A program made the position numbers and the translations under genes. Positions 16,128-24,333 of a stretch of DNA of 64,000 bases are shown here, in pieces. The stretch lies in the NCBI RefSeq assembly GCF_002261475.1, contig NZ_NEVN01000009.1, positions 248,001 through 312,000 of the forward strand, written 5' to 3'. Source of the stretch: Bordetella genomosp. 5. GTDB lineage: Bacteria; Pseudomonadota; Gammaproteobacteria; Burkholderiales; Burkholderiaceae_B. The notes below the pieces were generated by a model. That model did no database searches. It saw only the letters and a list, made by a program, of their open reading frames with translations, and was not told the origin of the DNA. Each line of letters opens with the position of its first letter. The stretch's first letter is position 1.

Positions 16128-17726
16128 ATGCCTCATTCCGACTCGTTCTGGCAGTTCCCTTATCCTTCGCAACGCATGCCCGTGCTCGCCGACAACGTGG
16201 TGAGCACGTCGCAGCCGCTGGCCAGCGCGGCCGGCCTGCAGATGCTGGCGCGCGGCGGCAACGCGGTCGACGCGGCGCTGGCCACCGCCATCGCGCTCAC
16301 AGTCGTCGAGCCGTGCATGAACGGCATCGGCGGCGACATGTTCGCGCTGGTGTGGCACGAGGGCCGATTGCACGGTCTGAACGCATCCGGCCGGGCTCCG
16401 GCCGCCTGGGAAACCGCCCGCTTCGCGCACCTGGATGGCATGGACGCGATCGGCTGGGGCAGCGTGACCGTGCCGGGCGTGGTGTCGGGTTGGCGCGAGA
16501 TCTGGGAAAAGTTCGGCTCGCTGCCGTTCGAAGATTTGTTCGAGCCCGCCATCCGCTACGCGCGGGACGGCTTTCTGGTTTCGCCGACCGTGCACCGCCA
16601 GTGGCAGCGGCAGGTGCCCAAGCTGCAGGGCCAGCCGGGATTCATGGAGGCGTTTGCCCCCGGCGGCCGCGCACCGTTGCCCGGCGAACGCTTTCGCTGC
16701 CCCGGCCAGGCCACCACGCTGGCGAGCATCGCGCTCAGCAAAGGCGATAGCTTTTATCAAGGCGAACTGGCCGAACGCATCGCGCGCCATGCCCGCGAGA
16801 CGGGTGGCCTCTTGACCGAAGCCGACCTCGCCGCGCACCGGGCCGACTGGGTCGAGCCGATCTCCACCGCCTATCGCGATCTCGAACTCCACGAGATCGG
16901 CCCCAATGGTCAGGGCATCGGCGCGCTCATGGCGCTGGGCATGCTGCGCGAGTTCGACCTCGCGGAGGCCGGCCTGGACACGGCGCGAACCCTGCACCTG
17001 CAGATCGAGGCGATGCGACTTGCCTTCGCCGATATGTACGAACACGTGGGCGACCCGGCCCACATGCCGCTCGGCCACGCGCAACTGCTGGACCCCGCCT
17101 ACCTCGCCGAGCGCGCCCGCCTGATCGACCCGCGCCGCGCCGGCACGCCGCGTCCCGGAACCCCGCACAGCGGCGGCACCGTGTATCTCACGGCCGCCGA
17201 CCGCCACGGCACCATGGTGTCGTTCATCCAATCGAACTTCAAGGGATTCGGTTCCGGCGTGGTCGTGCCGGGCACCGGTATCGCGCTGCAGAATCGCGGC
17301 TGGGGCTTCAGCACCCGCGCGGGGCATCCCAACGTCGTGGCGCCGGGCAAGCGCCCGTTCCACACCATCATTCCCGGCTTCGTCACGCGCAACGGCGAGC
17401 CGCTCATGAGCTTTGGCGTCATGGGCGGATCGATGCAGGCGCAGGGGCATGTGCAGATGATGAGCCGTCTGGCCGACTTCGGGCAAAACCCGCAGGCGGC
17501 CAGCGATGCGCCGCGCTGGCGCGTCAAAGACGACAACGTCGGCATCGCGGTCGAATGGAACTGCCCGCCCGAGGTCGTCGCGCAGCTGCGTGACATGGGG
17601 CACGACATTACGGTGTCGCCCCGCTTCGACCTGGAGTTCGGCAGCGCACAGATGGCCATGCGCCTGCCGTCGGGCTATCTCGCCGCATCCGACCATCGCA
17701 AGGATGGTTACGCCGTGGGTCTCTGA
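16128..17726 (+). CDS. ggt: Gamma-glutamyltransferase family protein
   Basis: The 532-residue Ntn-hydrolase shows ARGGNAVDAALATAIALTVVEPCMNGIGGD near the N-terminus. The autoprocessing/nucleophile threonine lies at about residue 351 in SGGTVYLTAADRHGTMVSFIQSN. GGSMQAQGHVQ near the C-terminus is also conserved. The family cleaves gamma-glutamyl compounds. No signal peptide is visible, so this form may be cytoplasmic, unlike E. coli Ggt. The substrate-binding lid differs from glutathione-specific enzymes, and amide hydrolase or cephalosporin-acylase-like roles are possible. It lies in one operon with the Bug gene. Confidence 0.88.
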   Translation: MPHSDSFWQFPYPSQRMPVLADNVVSTSQPLASAAGLQMLARGGNAVDAALATAIALTVVEPCMNGIGGDMFALVWHEGRLHGLNASGRAPAAWETARFAHLDGMDAIGWGSVTVPGVVSGWREIWEKFGSLPFEDLFEPAIRYARDGFLVSPTVHRQWQRQVPKLQGQPGFMEAFAPGGRAPLPGERFRCPGQATTLASIALSKGDSFYQGELAERIARHARETGGLLTEADLAAHRADWVEPISTAYRDLELHEIGPNGQGIGALMALGMLREFDLAEAGLDTARTLHLQIEAMRLAFADMYEHVGDPAHMPLGHAQLLDPAYLAERARLIDPRRAGTPRPGTPHSGGTVYLTAADRHGTMVSFIQSNFKGFGSGVVVPGTGIALQNRGWGFSTRAGHPNVVAPGKRPFHTIIPGFVTRNGEPLMSFGVMGGSMQAQGHVQMMSRLADFGQNPQAASDAPRWRVKDDNVGIAVEWNCPPEVVAQLRDMGHDITVSPRFDLEFGSAQMAMRLPSGYLAASDHRKDGYAVGL

Positions 17727-17863
17727 GCGGGGCGCACGCCGCCATAAGGCAGCGTCGAGTTTCCTCGTGTTGGATTTGGTTTCATTATTGCGGCACGGGC
17801 GCGGGGGCCTTGAGGGAAAATTCCTCGCGCGCGCAACCGGCGCCGCAGACCGACCCGAGCCCC

Positions 17864-18523
17864 ATGCAAAAGACCGACAAGCACGCCTTATCCGTGCGTG
17901 GGCTGGCCCTGGTGCTCTCGTGCGCCGTGCTGGCCCCCGCCGCCGCGCAGCCGGCCGGCCCCTGGACACCCGCGGGCGCCACGGCCTGCGACTTCGGCGC
18001 CTGGACGCAGGACGCCAAACCCGCGATCCGCGTGCATGCCGCACCGGCCGCCGACGCGGCGGTCGTGGGCTCCCTGCCCACCACCCGCAACGATGCCGAC
18101 GCCGACTACTACAGCGTCAACTTCCAGGTGCACGAAGCGCGCGCGGGCTGGCTGCGGATTTCGGATGCCAACGACGATGACAGCGCGGGCGACCACACCC
18201 GGCCGCGTCCCGTGTACCGGGGCACCGGATGGATCCGCTCGGACGACGCGCGCATCGGCATCCAGTCGGCCCGCGGATATGCCCGCCCCGACAGCGCGAG
18301 CGCGCGCCTGCTGGATTTGGGCGACGACTGGCTCACGGATCGTGGCACCATTAGACATATCGTGGCCTGTCAGGCTCCGTGGGTGCTGCTCGATTACGAG
18401 ATCGACCGCGGCACCGGCATGCAGCGCCTGCCCGAAGCGCAACGCACGCGCGGCCGCGCCTGGTTCCGCGGGGTGTGCTCCAACGCCGTGACCACCTGCG
18501 ACATGCGCTCGGTGGACAACTGA
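17864..18523 (+). CDS. Exported SH3-like domain protein, function unknown
   Basis: A 219-residue protein with a signal peptide (basic start, hydrophobic LALVLSCAVLAPAAAQ). The mature part resembles a bacterial SH3 fold: CDFGAWTQDAKPAIRVHAAPAADAAVVGSLP, then ARAGWLRIS and TGWIRSDD. Four cysteines in the mature part (CDF, VACQ, GVCS, TTCD) could form disulfides in the periplasm. It is the first of three consecutive genes for exported proteins, 40 bp before the next. Bacterial SH3 domains often bind cell-wall peptides; that role here is inference. Confidence 0.75.
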   Translation: MQKTDKHALSVRGLALVLSCAVLAPAAAQPAGPWTPAGATACDFGAWTQDAKPAIRVHAAPAADAAVVGSLPTTRNDADADYYSVNFQVHEARAGWLRISDANDDDSAGDHTRPRPVYRGTGWIRSDDARIGIQSARGYARPDSASARLLDLGDDWLTDRGTIRHIVACQAPWVLLDYEIDRGTGMQRLPEAQRTRGRAWFRGVCSNAVTTCDMRSVDN

Positions 18524-18563
18524 ACCCGCCGCATTCTTTTCCACTCCGACCGAAGAACAACAC

Positions 18564-19769
18564 ATGCTCAAACAATCGCTCGTATCTTTAGGCCTGGCAT
18601 GGTCCCTGGCGCTCGGCGCCGCCGCGCAGGCGCAGCAGGCGCCCGCCGCCCCGGCAGCGCCCAGCAACGTCGAGCGCTTCGGCCCGTTCTTCTATCTGCC
18701 CAGCCAGCCCACGATGCTGCTCTACACCGGCGGGGTCGGGGCGAACGACCTGCTGAACCTGAAGAAGGCGCTGCGCGAGCATCCGACGATCAACACCCTG
18801 ATCCTGAAAGACAATCCCGGCGGCCTGGTGCACATCGGGCTGGTCGTGGCCGAAGAGGTCTACGATCGCGGGCTCAACACCTACATCCCGCCCGACAGCT
18901 TCTGCGCGTCCGCATGCGCGTTCGTATATTTCGCGGGCCGCGTGCGCATCGCCGACGGCCGTCTGGGCGTGCATCAGATCTCGGCGCCCGAGCTGACAGG
19001 CGAGGCGGCGCAGTTCGGCGTGTCCGATATCGTGTCGACGCTGCCCAAGTACGGCGTCTCGGCCGATGTGTTGGGCATCATGTTCAGCACGCCGGCCAAG
19101 AGCATGTATTTCTTCACGCCGCAGGAAATCGAGAAGTACGGGATCAACCGCACGGGCGCCACTCGCACCGCGCAGGCGTCGAGCCCGCAGCAGGGCCAGC
19201 CGCAGCAGCAGCAACAACCGGCCGCGCAGCCGCGCACGGGGGTCACGCAAAGCGAGGCGCCGGCCAAGCTGCCGCCGCGCGGCGCCGCCCCCGCCGCGGG
19301 CACCACGGCCAATCCCTACATGGACAAGCCCGCGGGTACGCCGCCCAACACGCCGCCCAACACGCCGGCGCAGCCCGCCAAGCCCACCGACGAACAACGC
19401 GCCATCAACGCGGCCGCGCTGATGATCCAGGCCGGCAGCGCCACCAACGAAGAAGCGATGAACTTCACGCGCGAGTTCTACGCCAACGAGGTCGATTACT
19501 TCAAGAAGCAGCGGCCGAAGTCGGAGATCCTCGACGACAAGCAACGCTATTTCGCGCGCTGGCCGGTGCGCCGCTTCACGGTCGATCAGAATTCGCTGAC
19601 CGCGAAGTGCCAGAGCGGACTGTGCCAGGTGCGCGGCATCTATGACTTCAAGGTGTCCAGCCCGGAACGCGGCCGCACCGCCACCGGCACCTCGAACTTC
19701 ACGTATGTGCTGGACCTGCGCAACGGCTATCGCATCGTCATGGAAGACAGCGAAGTCATCAGCCGCTGA
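18564..19769 (+). CDS. Exported ClpP/crotonase-fold putative serine hydrolase with C-terminal NTF2-like domain
   Basis: A 401-residue protein with a signal peptide (residues 1-23). Residues about 35-190 form a ClpP-like domain: LYTGGVGANDLLNLKKAL, LKDNPGGLVHIGL, the candidate nucleophile Ser116 in FCASACAFVYFAG and His137 in GVHQIS. Cys114 and Cys118 flank the serine. A Gln/Pro/Thr-rich linker (about 190-275, with repeated TPPN) leads to a C-terminal domain (about 275-401) with YFARWPVRRFTV and CQSGLCQVRGIYDF that looks NTF2-like. It is 20 bp upstream of the LprI-like gene. Protease activity is inferred from the motif only. Confidence 0.75.
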   Translation: MLKQSLVSLGLAWSLALGAAAQAQQAPAAPAAPSNVERFGPFFYLPSQPTMLLYTGGVGANDLLNLKKALREHPTINTLILKDNPGGLVHIGLVVAEEVYDRGLNTYIPPDSFCASACAFVYFAGRVRIADGRLGVHQISAPELTGEAAQFGVSDIVSTLPKYGVSADVLGIMFSTPAKSMYFFTPQEIEKYGINRTGATRTAQASSPQQGQPQQQQQPAAQPRTGVTQSEAPAKLPPRGAAPAAGTTANPYMDKPAGTPPNTPPNTPAQPAKPTDEQRAINAAALMIQAGSATNEEAMNFTREFYANEVDYFKKQRPKSEILDDKQRYFARWPVRRFTVDQNSLTAKCQSGLCQVRGIYDFKVSSPERGRTATGTSNFTYVLDLRNGYRIVMEDSEVISR

Positions 19770-19788
19770 CCACCGGACGGAGTTTCTT

Positions 19789-20661
19789 ATGCGCTTTTCC
19801 CGCCTTCCCCTTGCCGCGCTGCTGTCGCGCGCGGCGGCCTGCGTCACGCTGGCCCTCGCGGCCACGCCGGCGCTCGCCATCGACTGCGCCAAGGCCCAGA
19901 CCGCGCCCGAAAAGCTGATCTGCAGCGATGCACGCCTGAAGAAGGCCGATGCCGAGCTGAACCGCGCCTATGCCGATCTGCTCAAGCAGGCGGGCGACGA
20001 CGGCCTGCGCACCATGGTCCGCGAGAGTCAGCGCCGCTGGCTGCTGGCGCGCGACCGCGGGCTCGACACGCTACAGGAAAACCTGGAGGCCGGCGACCGC
20101 GAGGGCACGCTCGCGGATGCCGCGCTCGAAATGCTCGCGGCCCGCACGGATGCCCTGAAGGCGAAGTCCCGCGATGGCAAACCGGATCTGCTGGCACGCG
20201 CCGCGGCGCAGCGCCAGTTCCTGGCCAAGTTTTCGGGCGGCGAATATGCGGGCTATCAGACCAGCTGCGACGTGCTTCCGCCCGACTACAAAAACTACGC
20301 CTGCTTCGCCACCCGCCACTACCAGAACGATGATCGCATCTGCAGCGTCGACGAGTATTTCGCCACCAACGCGGCCTATACCCATCGCTACGTGGCCGAC
20401 GTGAAGGAAGGCAAGCCCACCCTGATCGCGACCTGCAATTTCAGCGGCGGAGAATCGGGTTGCCCGCAACCGGGCGACGCGACGGGCCGCTGGAACACCA
20501 GCCCGCCGCCGTTCGAACGCGAGTTCTACGCCAGGGGGCTGCCCAAGGTCGACGCGGAAATCTACGACGTCGACGATCACGCGTGGCTGCAGGTCTGCCT
20601 CACGGACAAGCGCTTTCCGCTCGCGGATCCCGGCGACTCCGGCGAGACACCCCGCCGCTGA
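19789..20661 (+). CDS. Exported DUF1311 (LprI-like) protein
   Basis: The 290-residue protein has a signal peptide ending ATPALA (residue 30). A DUF1311 domain follows: IDCAKAQTAPEKLICSDARLKKADAELNRAYADLL, with Cys33/Cys45 and the conserved RxSQRxW-like RESQRRW. DUF1311 includes the mycobacterial lysozyme inhibitor LprI, and other members are unassigned. The C-terminal half (about 150-290) has further cysteines (SCDVLPP, YACFAT, ICSVDEY, TCNF, GCPQ) and no family I can name. It is last in the exported-protein operon and is followed by a terminator. Confidence 0.78.
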   Translation: MRFSRLPLAALLSRAAACVTLALAATPALAIDCAKAQTAPEKLICSDARLKKADAELNRAYADLLKQAGDDGLRTMVRESQRRWLLARDRGLDTLQENLEAGDREGTLADAALEMLAARTDALKAKSRDGKPDLLARAAAQRQFLAKFSGGEYAGYQTSCDVLPPDYKNYACFATRHYQNDDRICSVDEYFATNAAYTHRYVADVKEGKPTLIATCNFSGGESGCPQPGDATGRWNTSPPPFEREFYARGLPKVDAEIYDVDDHAWLQVCLTDKRFPLADPGDSGETPRR

Positions 20662-20693
20662 AACACGCAATCCGGTGTACGCCGGGCAAACAG

Positions 20694-20726
20694 ATCCCCA
20701 CGCGCAGGCTTGCCGTGGGGATTTTT
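20694..20726 (+). terminator. Rho-independent terminator of the exported-protein operon
   Basis: ATCCCCACG (20694-20702) pairs with CGTGGGGAT (20714-20722) across an 11-nt loop and runs into TTTTT. It lies 32 bp after the DUF1311 stop. Confidence 0.9.
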
Positions 20727-20769
20727 CTTGCCCGCGCGCGCACGCCGATGCGTCCGTGCGCTCGTCTGC

Positions 20770-21579
20770 TCAGCCGCTCTCGGCGCTGCCGGCAGACGCG
20801 GCAGGCGCGTACACCACCAGCCGCAGATGGCGGTCGGCATCGATCGTGAGCGAGGTGTGTTCGTAGCGCGCGAGCCGGCCGTCGACGCACAGCGTGCGCA
20901 CGCCTTCGCACGGCGCGTGCACGTCATGGCGCGCCCACCATTGCGCGAACTCGGGCGAGACCTTGCGCAGCTCCGCCACCAGCGCATGGATGTCGGCCTC
21001 CTGCGTGGCATGCGCGTAATCCCGGCGAAAGCTCGACAGCATCAGCGGCGCCTGGGTTTCCCAATCGTGAAAGCATTCGCGCAGAAAGGGATCGGTGAAC
21101 AAAAGCCAGAGCAGATTGCGGCGGGCCGGCGCGTGCTGCCAGAACCCGAACAGCGTGTCCGCCGGGGCATTGCAGGCCAGCACATCCCAGCGCAGATTGA
21201 GCACATAGGCCGCGTGCGGCGCCAGATCATGCATCAGCCGCCGCACCATCGGCGGCACCACGCAGAAGGTGCGGGCCGGCTCGGCCGGCGGCCGCGCATG
21301 GGCCAGCAGGAAGAGATGACGCCGCTCGGCGGCATCGAGCCGCAGCACGCGCGCCAGATTGTCCAGGAACGCGGCCGACACCCCGATGTCGCGGCCCTGC
21401 TCGAGCCAGGTGTACCAGGTGACGCCGACGCCGGCGAGCGCGGCCACCTCTTCGCGCCGCAGGCCCGGCGTGCGCCGACGTCCGCCGACGGGCAGGCCCA
21501 CCTCATGAGGCGACACTCGCTCCCGGCGCGCGCGCAGGAAAGCCGCCAGCTCGTGCCGCGTTCGACTCAGATCACGCAT
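20770..21579 (-). CDS. XRE-family regulator with MmyB-like ligand domain
   Basis: This 269-residue protein has an N-terminal Xre helix-turn-helix (RTPGLRREEVAALAGVGVTWYTWLEQGRDI, about 36-65). The C-terminal MmyB-like domain shows LMHDLAPHAAYVLNLRWDVLACNAPADTLFG. Such regulators typically sit beside and control a divergent oxidoreductase or exporter. Here the MFS gene at 21674 diverges across 94 bp, and it is the likely target. Confidence 0.9.
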   Translation of the reverse strand: MRDLSRTRHELAAFLRARRERVSPHEVGLPVGGRRRTPGLRREEVAALAGVGVTWYTWLEQGRDIGVSAAFLDNLARVLRLDAAERRHLFLLAHARPPAEPARTFCVVPPMVRRLMHDLAPHAAYVLNLRWDVLACNAPADTLFGFWQHAPARRNLLWLLFTDPFLRECFHDWETQAPLMLSSFRRDYAHATQEADIHALVAELRKVSPEFAQWWARHDVHAPCEGVRTLCVDGRLARYEHTSLTIDADRHLRLVVYAPAASAGSAESG

Positions 21580-21673
21580 CGCAGCCGATTGCCTCTAGTA
21601 ATAGCATAAACAGCTAAATTGTAATGGCTTAAAGGGAGCACGAGAATGGCCGCTTTCGTATCAGGAGCCTTAC

Positions 21674-22897
21674 GTGAATCCGGTCTCATCCACCTGCCCT
21701 CCTTCCCTGTCCGGCCTCGATGTCCGCCCCACCCTGCCGCGCACGGTCTACCTCGTGGCACTCGGCGCCTTCGCGCTCGGCATGGCGTCGTACGTGATGG
21801 CGGGTCTGATCCCCCTGGTGCAGGCCGCCTTCGACGTGCCGGTGGCGCTCGCCGCGCAGCTGGTGACCGCCTTCACCCTCGCTTATGGCCTTGGCTCGCC
21901 GGTGATCGTGGCCCTGATCCCCGCCCGGCGCCAGCGCGCCGCGCTGCTCGCGGCACTGGCGCTGTTCGTGCTGGCCAATGCAGGCAGCGCGCTGGCGACC
22001 GGCTTCTCGTGGCTGCTGGCGTTTCGCGCGCTGGCAGGCGTCGGCTCGGGCGTGTATCTCGCGGCCGGCATCGCGGCCAGCGCGGCCGTGTGCCCCGCGG
22101 CGCTGCGGGGCAAGGCCATTGCCGTCATCATGGGCGGCATGGCGAGCGGCACCGTGCTGGGCGTGCCGATGGGGCTGGTGCTGGCCGAGAAACTGGGCTG
22201 GGCCAGCGCGCTCTGGCTCGTGACCGCGCTGGGCGCATGCGCCCTCGTGGGGCTGGCGAAACGCCTGCCGCCGCTGCCCGCCGACGACGCGCCGCTGCGC
22301 CGCAAGCTCGCGCTGCTGGGCGACGGCCGGGTACTCACCATCCTGATGGTGTCCCTGCTGGCCGCGGTGGCGAGCCTCGGCATGTACACCTTCATCGCCC
22401 CGCTGCTGCAATCGCCGGACCATGGCGCGGTCACGTCGATCGCGCCCTATCTGTGGGTGTGGGGCTTGGGCGGCATCGCCGGCAGCGTGCTCGTCGCGCC
22501 GCTCGCGGTCCGCATGCGCGGGCCGGTGCTGGCCCTCTGGATCATGGCGGCGCTCAGTGCGGCTTTGGTGCTGCTGCCCCTGGCCTCGAGTCTGCATCCC
22601 TGGCTTGCGCTCGCGCCGATCGCCCTGTGGGGCGCCGCCGGCTGGGCGTTGCAGGTCCCGCAGAACAGCGAGCTCATCGCAGCGCGCGCCGCGCAGGGCG
22701 ACGGCAATCTCGCCGTGGCGCTGAACGAATCGGCCCTCTATCTCGGCAGCGCCATCGGCGCCGCCGCGGGCGGCCTGCTGCTGGCGCTGCAATGGCCGGT
22801 GGGCAGGCTGGCCTTCACGGCCGCCTTGCTCGGCGTGGCGGGCACGCTGTTGCAGGCGCTTCAGGTGCGTCGTTCGGCGCGGTCCCGCGCGGCCTAA
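21674..22897 (+). CDS. MFS transporter, DHA1 (drug/arabinose efflux-like) family
   Basis: The 407-residue inner-membrane protein has about 12 hydrophobic helices, beginning TVYLVALGAFALGMASYVMAGLIPLV, with the motif FRALAGVGSGVYLAAGIAA near helix 4. It starts with GTG (21674), supported by AGGAG 6 bp upstream. DHA1 members export drugs, sugars or metabolites by proton antiport. Its 3' end overlaps the convergent D-aminoacylase gene by 4 bp. Regulation by the divergent XRE protein is inferred. Confidence 0.9.
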   Translation: MNPVSSTCPPSLSGLDVRPTLPRTVYLVALGAFALGMASYVMAGLIPLVQAAFDVPVALAAQLVTAFTLAYGLGSPVIVALIPARRQRAALLAALALFVLANAGSALATGFSWLLAFRALAGVGSGVYLAAGIAASAAVCPAALRGKAIAVIMGGMASGTVLGVPMGLVLAEKLGWASALWLVTALGACALVGLAKRLPPLPADDAPLRRKLALLGDGRVLTILMVSLLAAVASLGMYTFIAPLLQSPDHGAVTSIAPYLWVWGLGGIAGSVLVAPLAVRMRGPVLALWIMAALSAALVLLPLASSLHPWLALAPIALWGAAGWALQVPQNSELIAARAAQGDGNLAVALNESALYLGSAIGAAAGGLLLALQWPVGRLAFTAALLGVAGTLLQALQVRRSARSRAA

Positions 22898-24333
22898 GGC
22901 TGACGCCGCAGCACCTGGCCGGGGCGCTCTCCAGTCGTACGGCCGTCGCGCCACACCGCCACGCCATTGGTCCAGACCCGCGCGATACCCATCGCGGGCT
23001 GGACCGGCTGCGCGAAGGTCGCCCGGTCGGCCACGGTCGCCGCGTCGAGCAGCACGAGGTCGGCCCAGGCGCCCTCGCGGATGTGCCCCCGGTCGGCGAG
23101 GCCGAACCGATCGGCCGTGAGACCGGTCATCTTGTGGATCGCCTTTTCGAGCGGAAAGAGCCCCATGCCGCGCGCGTAATGGCCGAGCACGCGCGGAAAG
23201 CTGCCCCACAGCCGCGGGTGCGGGGTCTCGTCGTGCGGCAGCCCGTCCGAGCCGATCATCGTGTCGTCGAACTGCAGGATGCGCGCCACGTCGTCTTCGT
23301 GCATGCGGAAGTAGATCGCCCCGGCCGGTTGCAGGCGTTCGACCGCCGTCTCGACCGGGCAGCCGAGTTCGCGTGCCACGTCCGACAGGTCGCGTCCCGA
23401 AAACCGTGGCATCGCCTTGGACCAGGTGACGATCACGCGCGCCGCGCCATCCACCAGTTCCTGCTCCAGGATGGTCGACGAGGCGTTGTAGGGATAACAG
23501 TCGAGGCACACCGCCTGCTGCCGCATCTGTTCGGCGATGCGCGCCAGCGTCTCGACCGAACGGCCATGGTTGGCCTGCCCGACCACCTTGTGGTGCGAAA
23601 TCACCACCGGCACGCCGAGCTCGCGCCCGATGCGAAAGGTCTCTTCGAGGCAATCCATCACCGTATCGCCCTCATCGCGCAGATGCGTGGTGAAGATGCC
23701 GCCGTGCGCACGCAGCGGCCGGCACACGTCGATGACCTCTTCGGTGCTCGCCGCGCGCGACGGCCCGTAGGCCAGCCCGGTGGACACGCCGATCGCCCCC
23801 GCCTGCATCGCCTCGTCCACGTGGTCGCGCATCCGCGCGATCTCGGCATCCGTGGCCGGGCGCTCGAGGTCGTCGACCGCCAGCACGCGCAGCGTGATGT
23901 GGCCGAGCAGCATGGCGCAGTTCGTGGCGGCGGGCTGTTCGCGCAGCGCCTGAAGATAGTCGCCGAAGCGGGCATGACGGAACCACTGGCCGTCGTTGTC
24001 GAGCAGGTCGAGCGGCGGGACGATCCGGGGCGGACGCGGCGCGAGCGAGATGCCGCAGTTGCCGCCGATCACCGTGGTCACGCCCTGGCTCACCTTCGGT
24101 GTCATGGCGCCGTCCGAAAGCAGCGCCCGATCGTCGTGCGTGTGGGCGTCGATGAAGCCGGGTGCGAGCAGCAGCCCGCGCGCATCGACCTCTTCACGGC
24201 CGCGGGCGCCGGCAAGATCGCCCACGCGCACGATGCGCCCGCCATCGACCGCCACGTCGGCCTCGAAACGCGGCGCCCCGCTGCCATCGGCGATCTCGCC
24301 GCCGCGTATCACCAGATCGTGCACGGGGCTCAT
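22894..24333 (-). CDS. N-acyl-D-amino-acid deacylase (D-aminoacylase, amidohydrolase superfamily)
   Basis: This 479-residue amidohydrolase begins HDLVIRGGEIADGSGAPRFEADVAVDGGRI. It carries metal ligands His64 and His66 in GFIDAHTHDD, Cys93 in GGNCGIS, later THLRDE and ISHHK, and GSDGLPHDETPHPRLWGSFPRVLG containing the catalytic Asp region. These match the D-aminoacylase/dihydroorotase branch that releases free D-amino acids. Its ATG overlaps the stop of the upstream peptide-binding protein by 4 bp, so the two are translationally coupled. N-acyl-D-amino acids or D-residue peptides may be the imported substrate. Confidence 0.92.
   Translation of the reverse strand: MSPVHDLVIRGGEIADGSGAPRFEADVAVDGGRIVRVGDLAGARGREEVDARGLLLAPGFIDAHTHDDRALLSDGAMTPKVSQGVTTVIGGNCGISLAPRPPRIVPPLDLLDNDGQWFRHARFGDYLQALREQPAATNCAMLLGHITLRVLAVDDLERPATDAEIARMRDHVDEAMQAGAIGVSTGLAYGPSRAASTEEVIDVCRPLRAHGGIFTTHLRDEGDTVMDCLEETFRIGRELGVPVVISHHKVVGQANHGRSVETLARIAEQMRQQAVCLDCYPYNASSTILEQELVDGAARVIVTWSKAMPRFSGRDLSDVARELGCPVETAVERLQPAGAIYFRMHEDDVARILQFDDTMIGSDGLPHDETPHPRLWGSFPRVLGHYARGMGLFPLEKAIHKMTGLTADRFGLADRGHIREGAWADLVLLDAATVADRATFAQPVQPAMGIARVWTNGVAVWRDGRTTGERPGQVLRRQP

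Noticed and set aside
19201-19380. Short repeats (CAGCAG, ACGCCGCCCAAC) that could look like a microsatellite or CRISPR-like array
   Set aside because: They are codon repeats inside the Gln/Pro-rich linker of the ClpP-like protein; there are no regular spacers.
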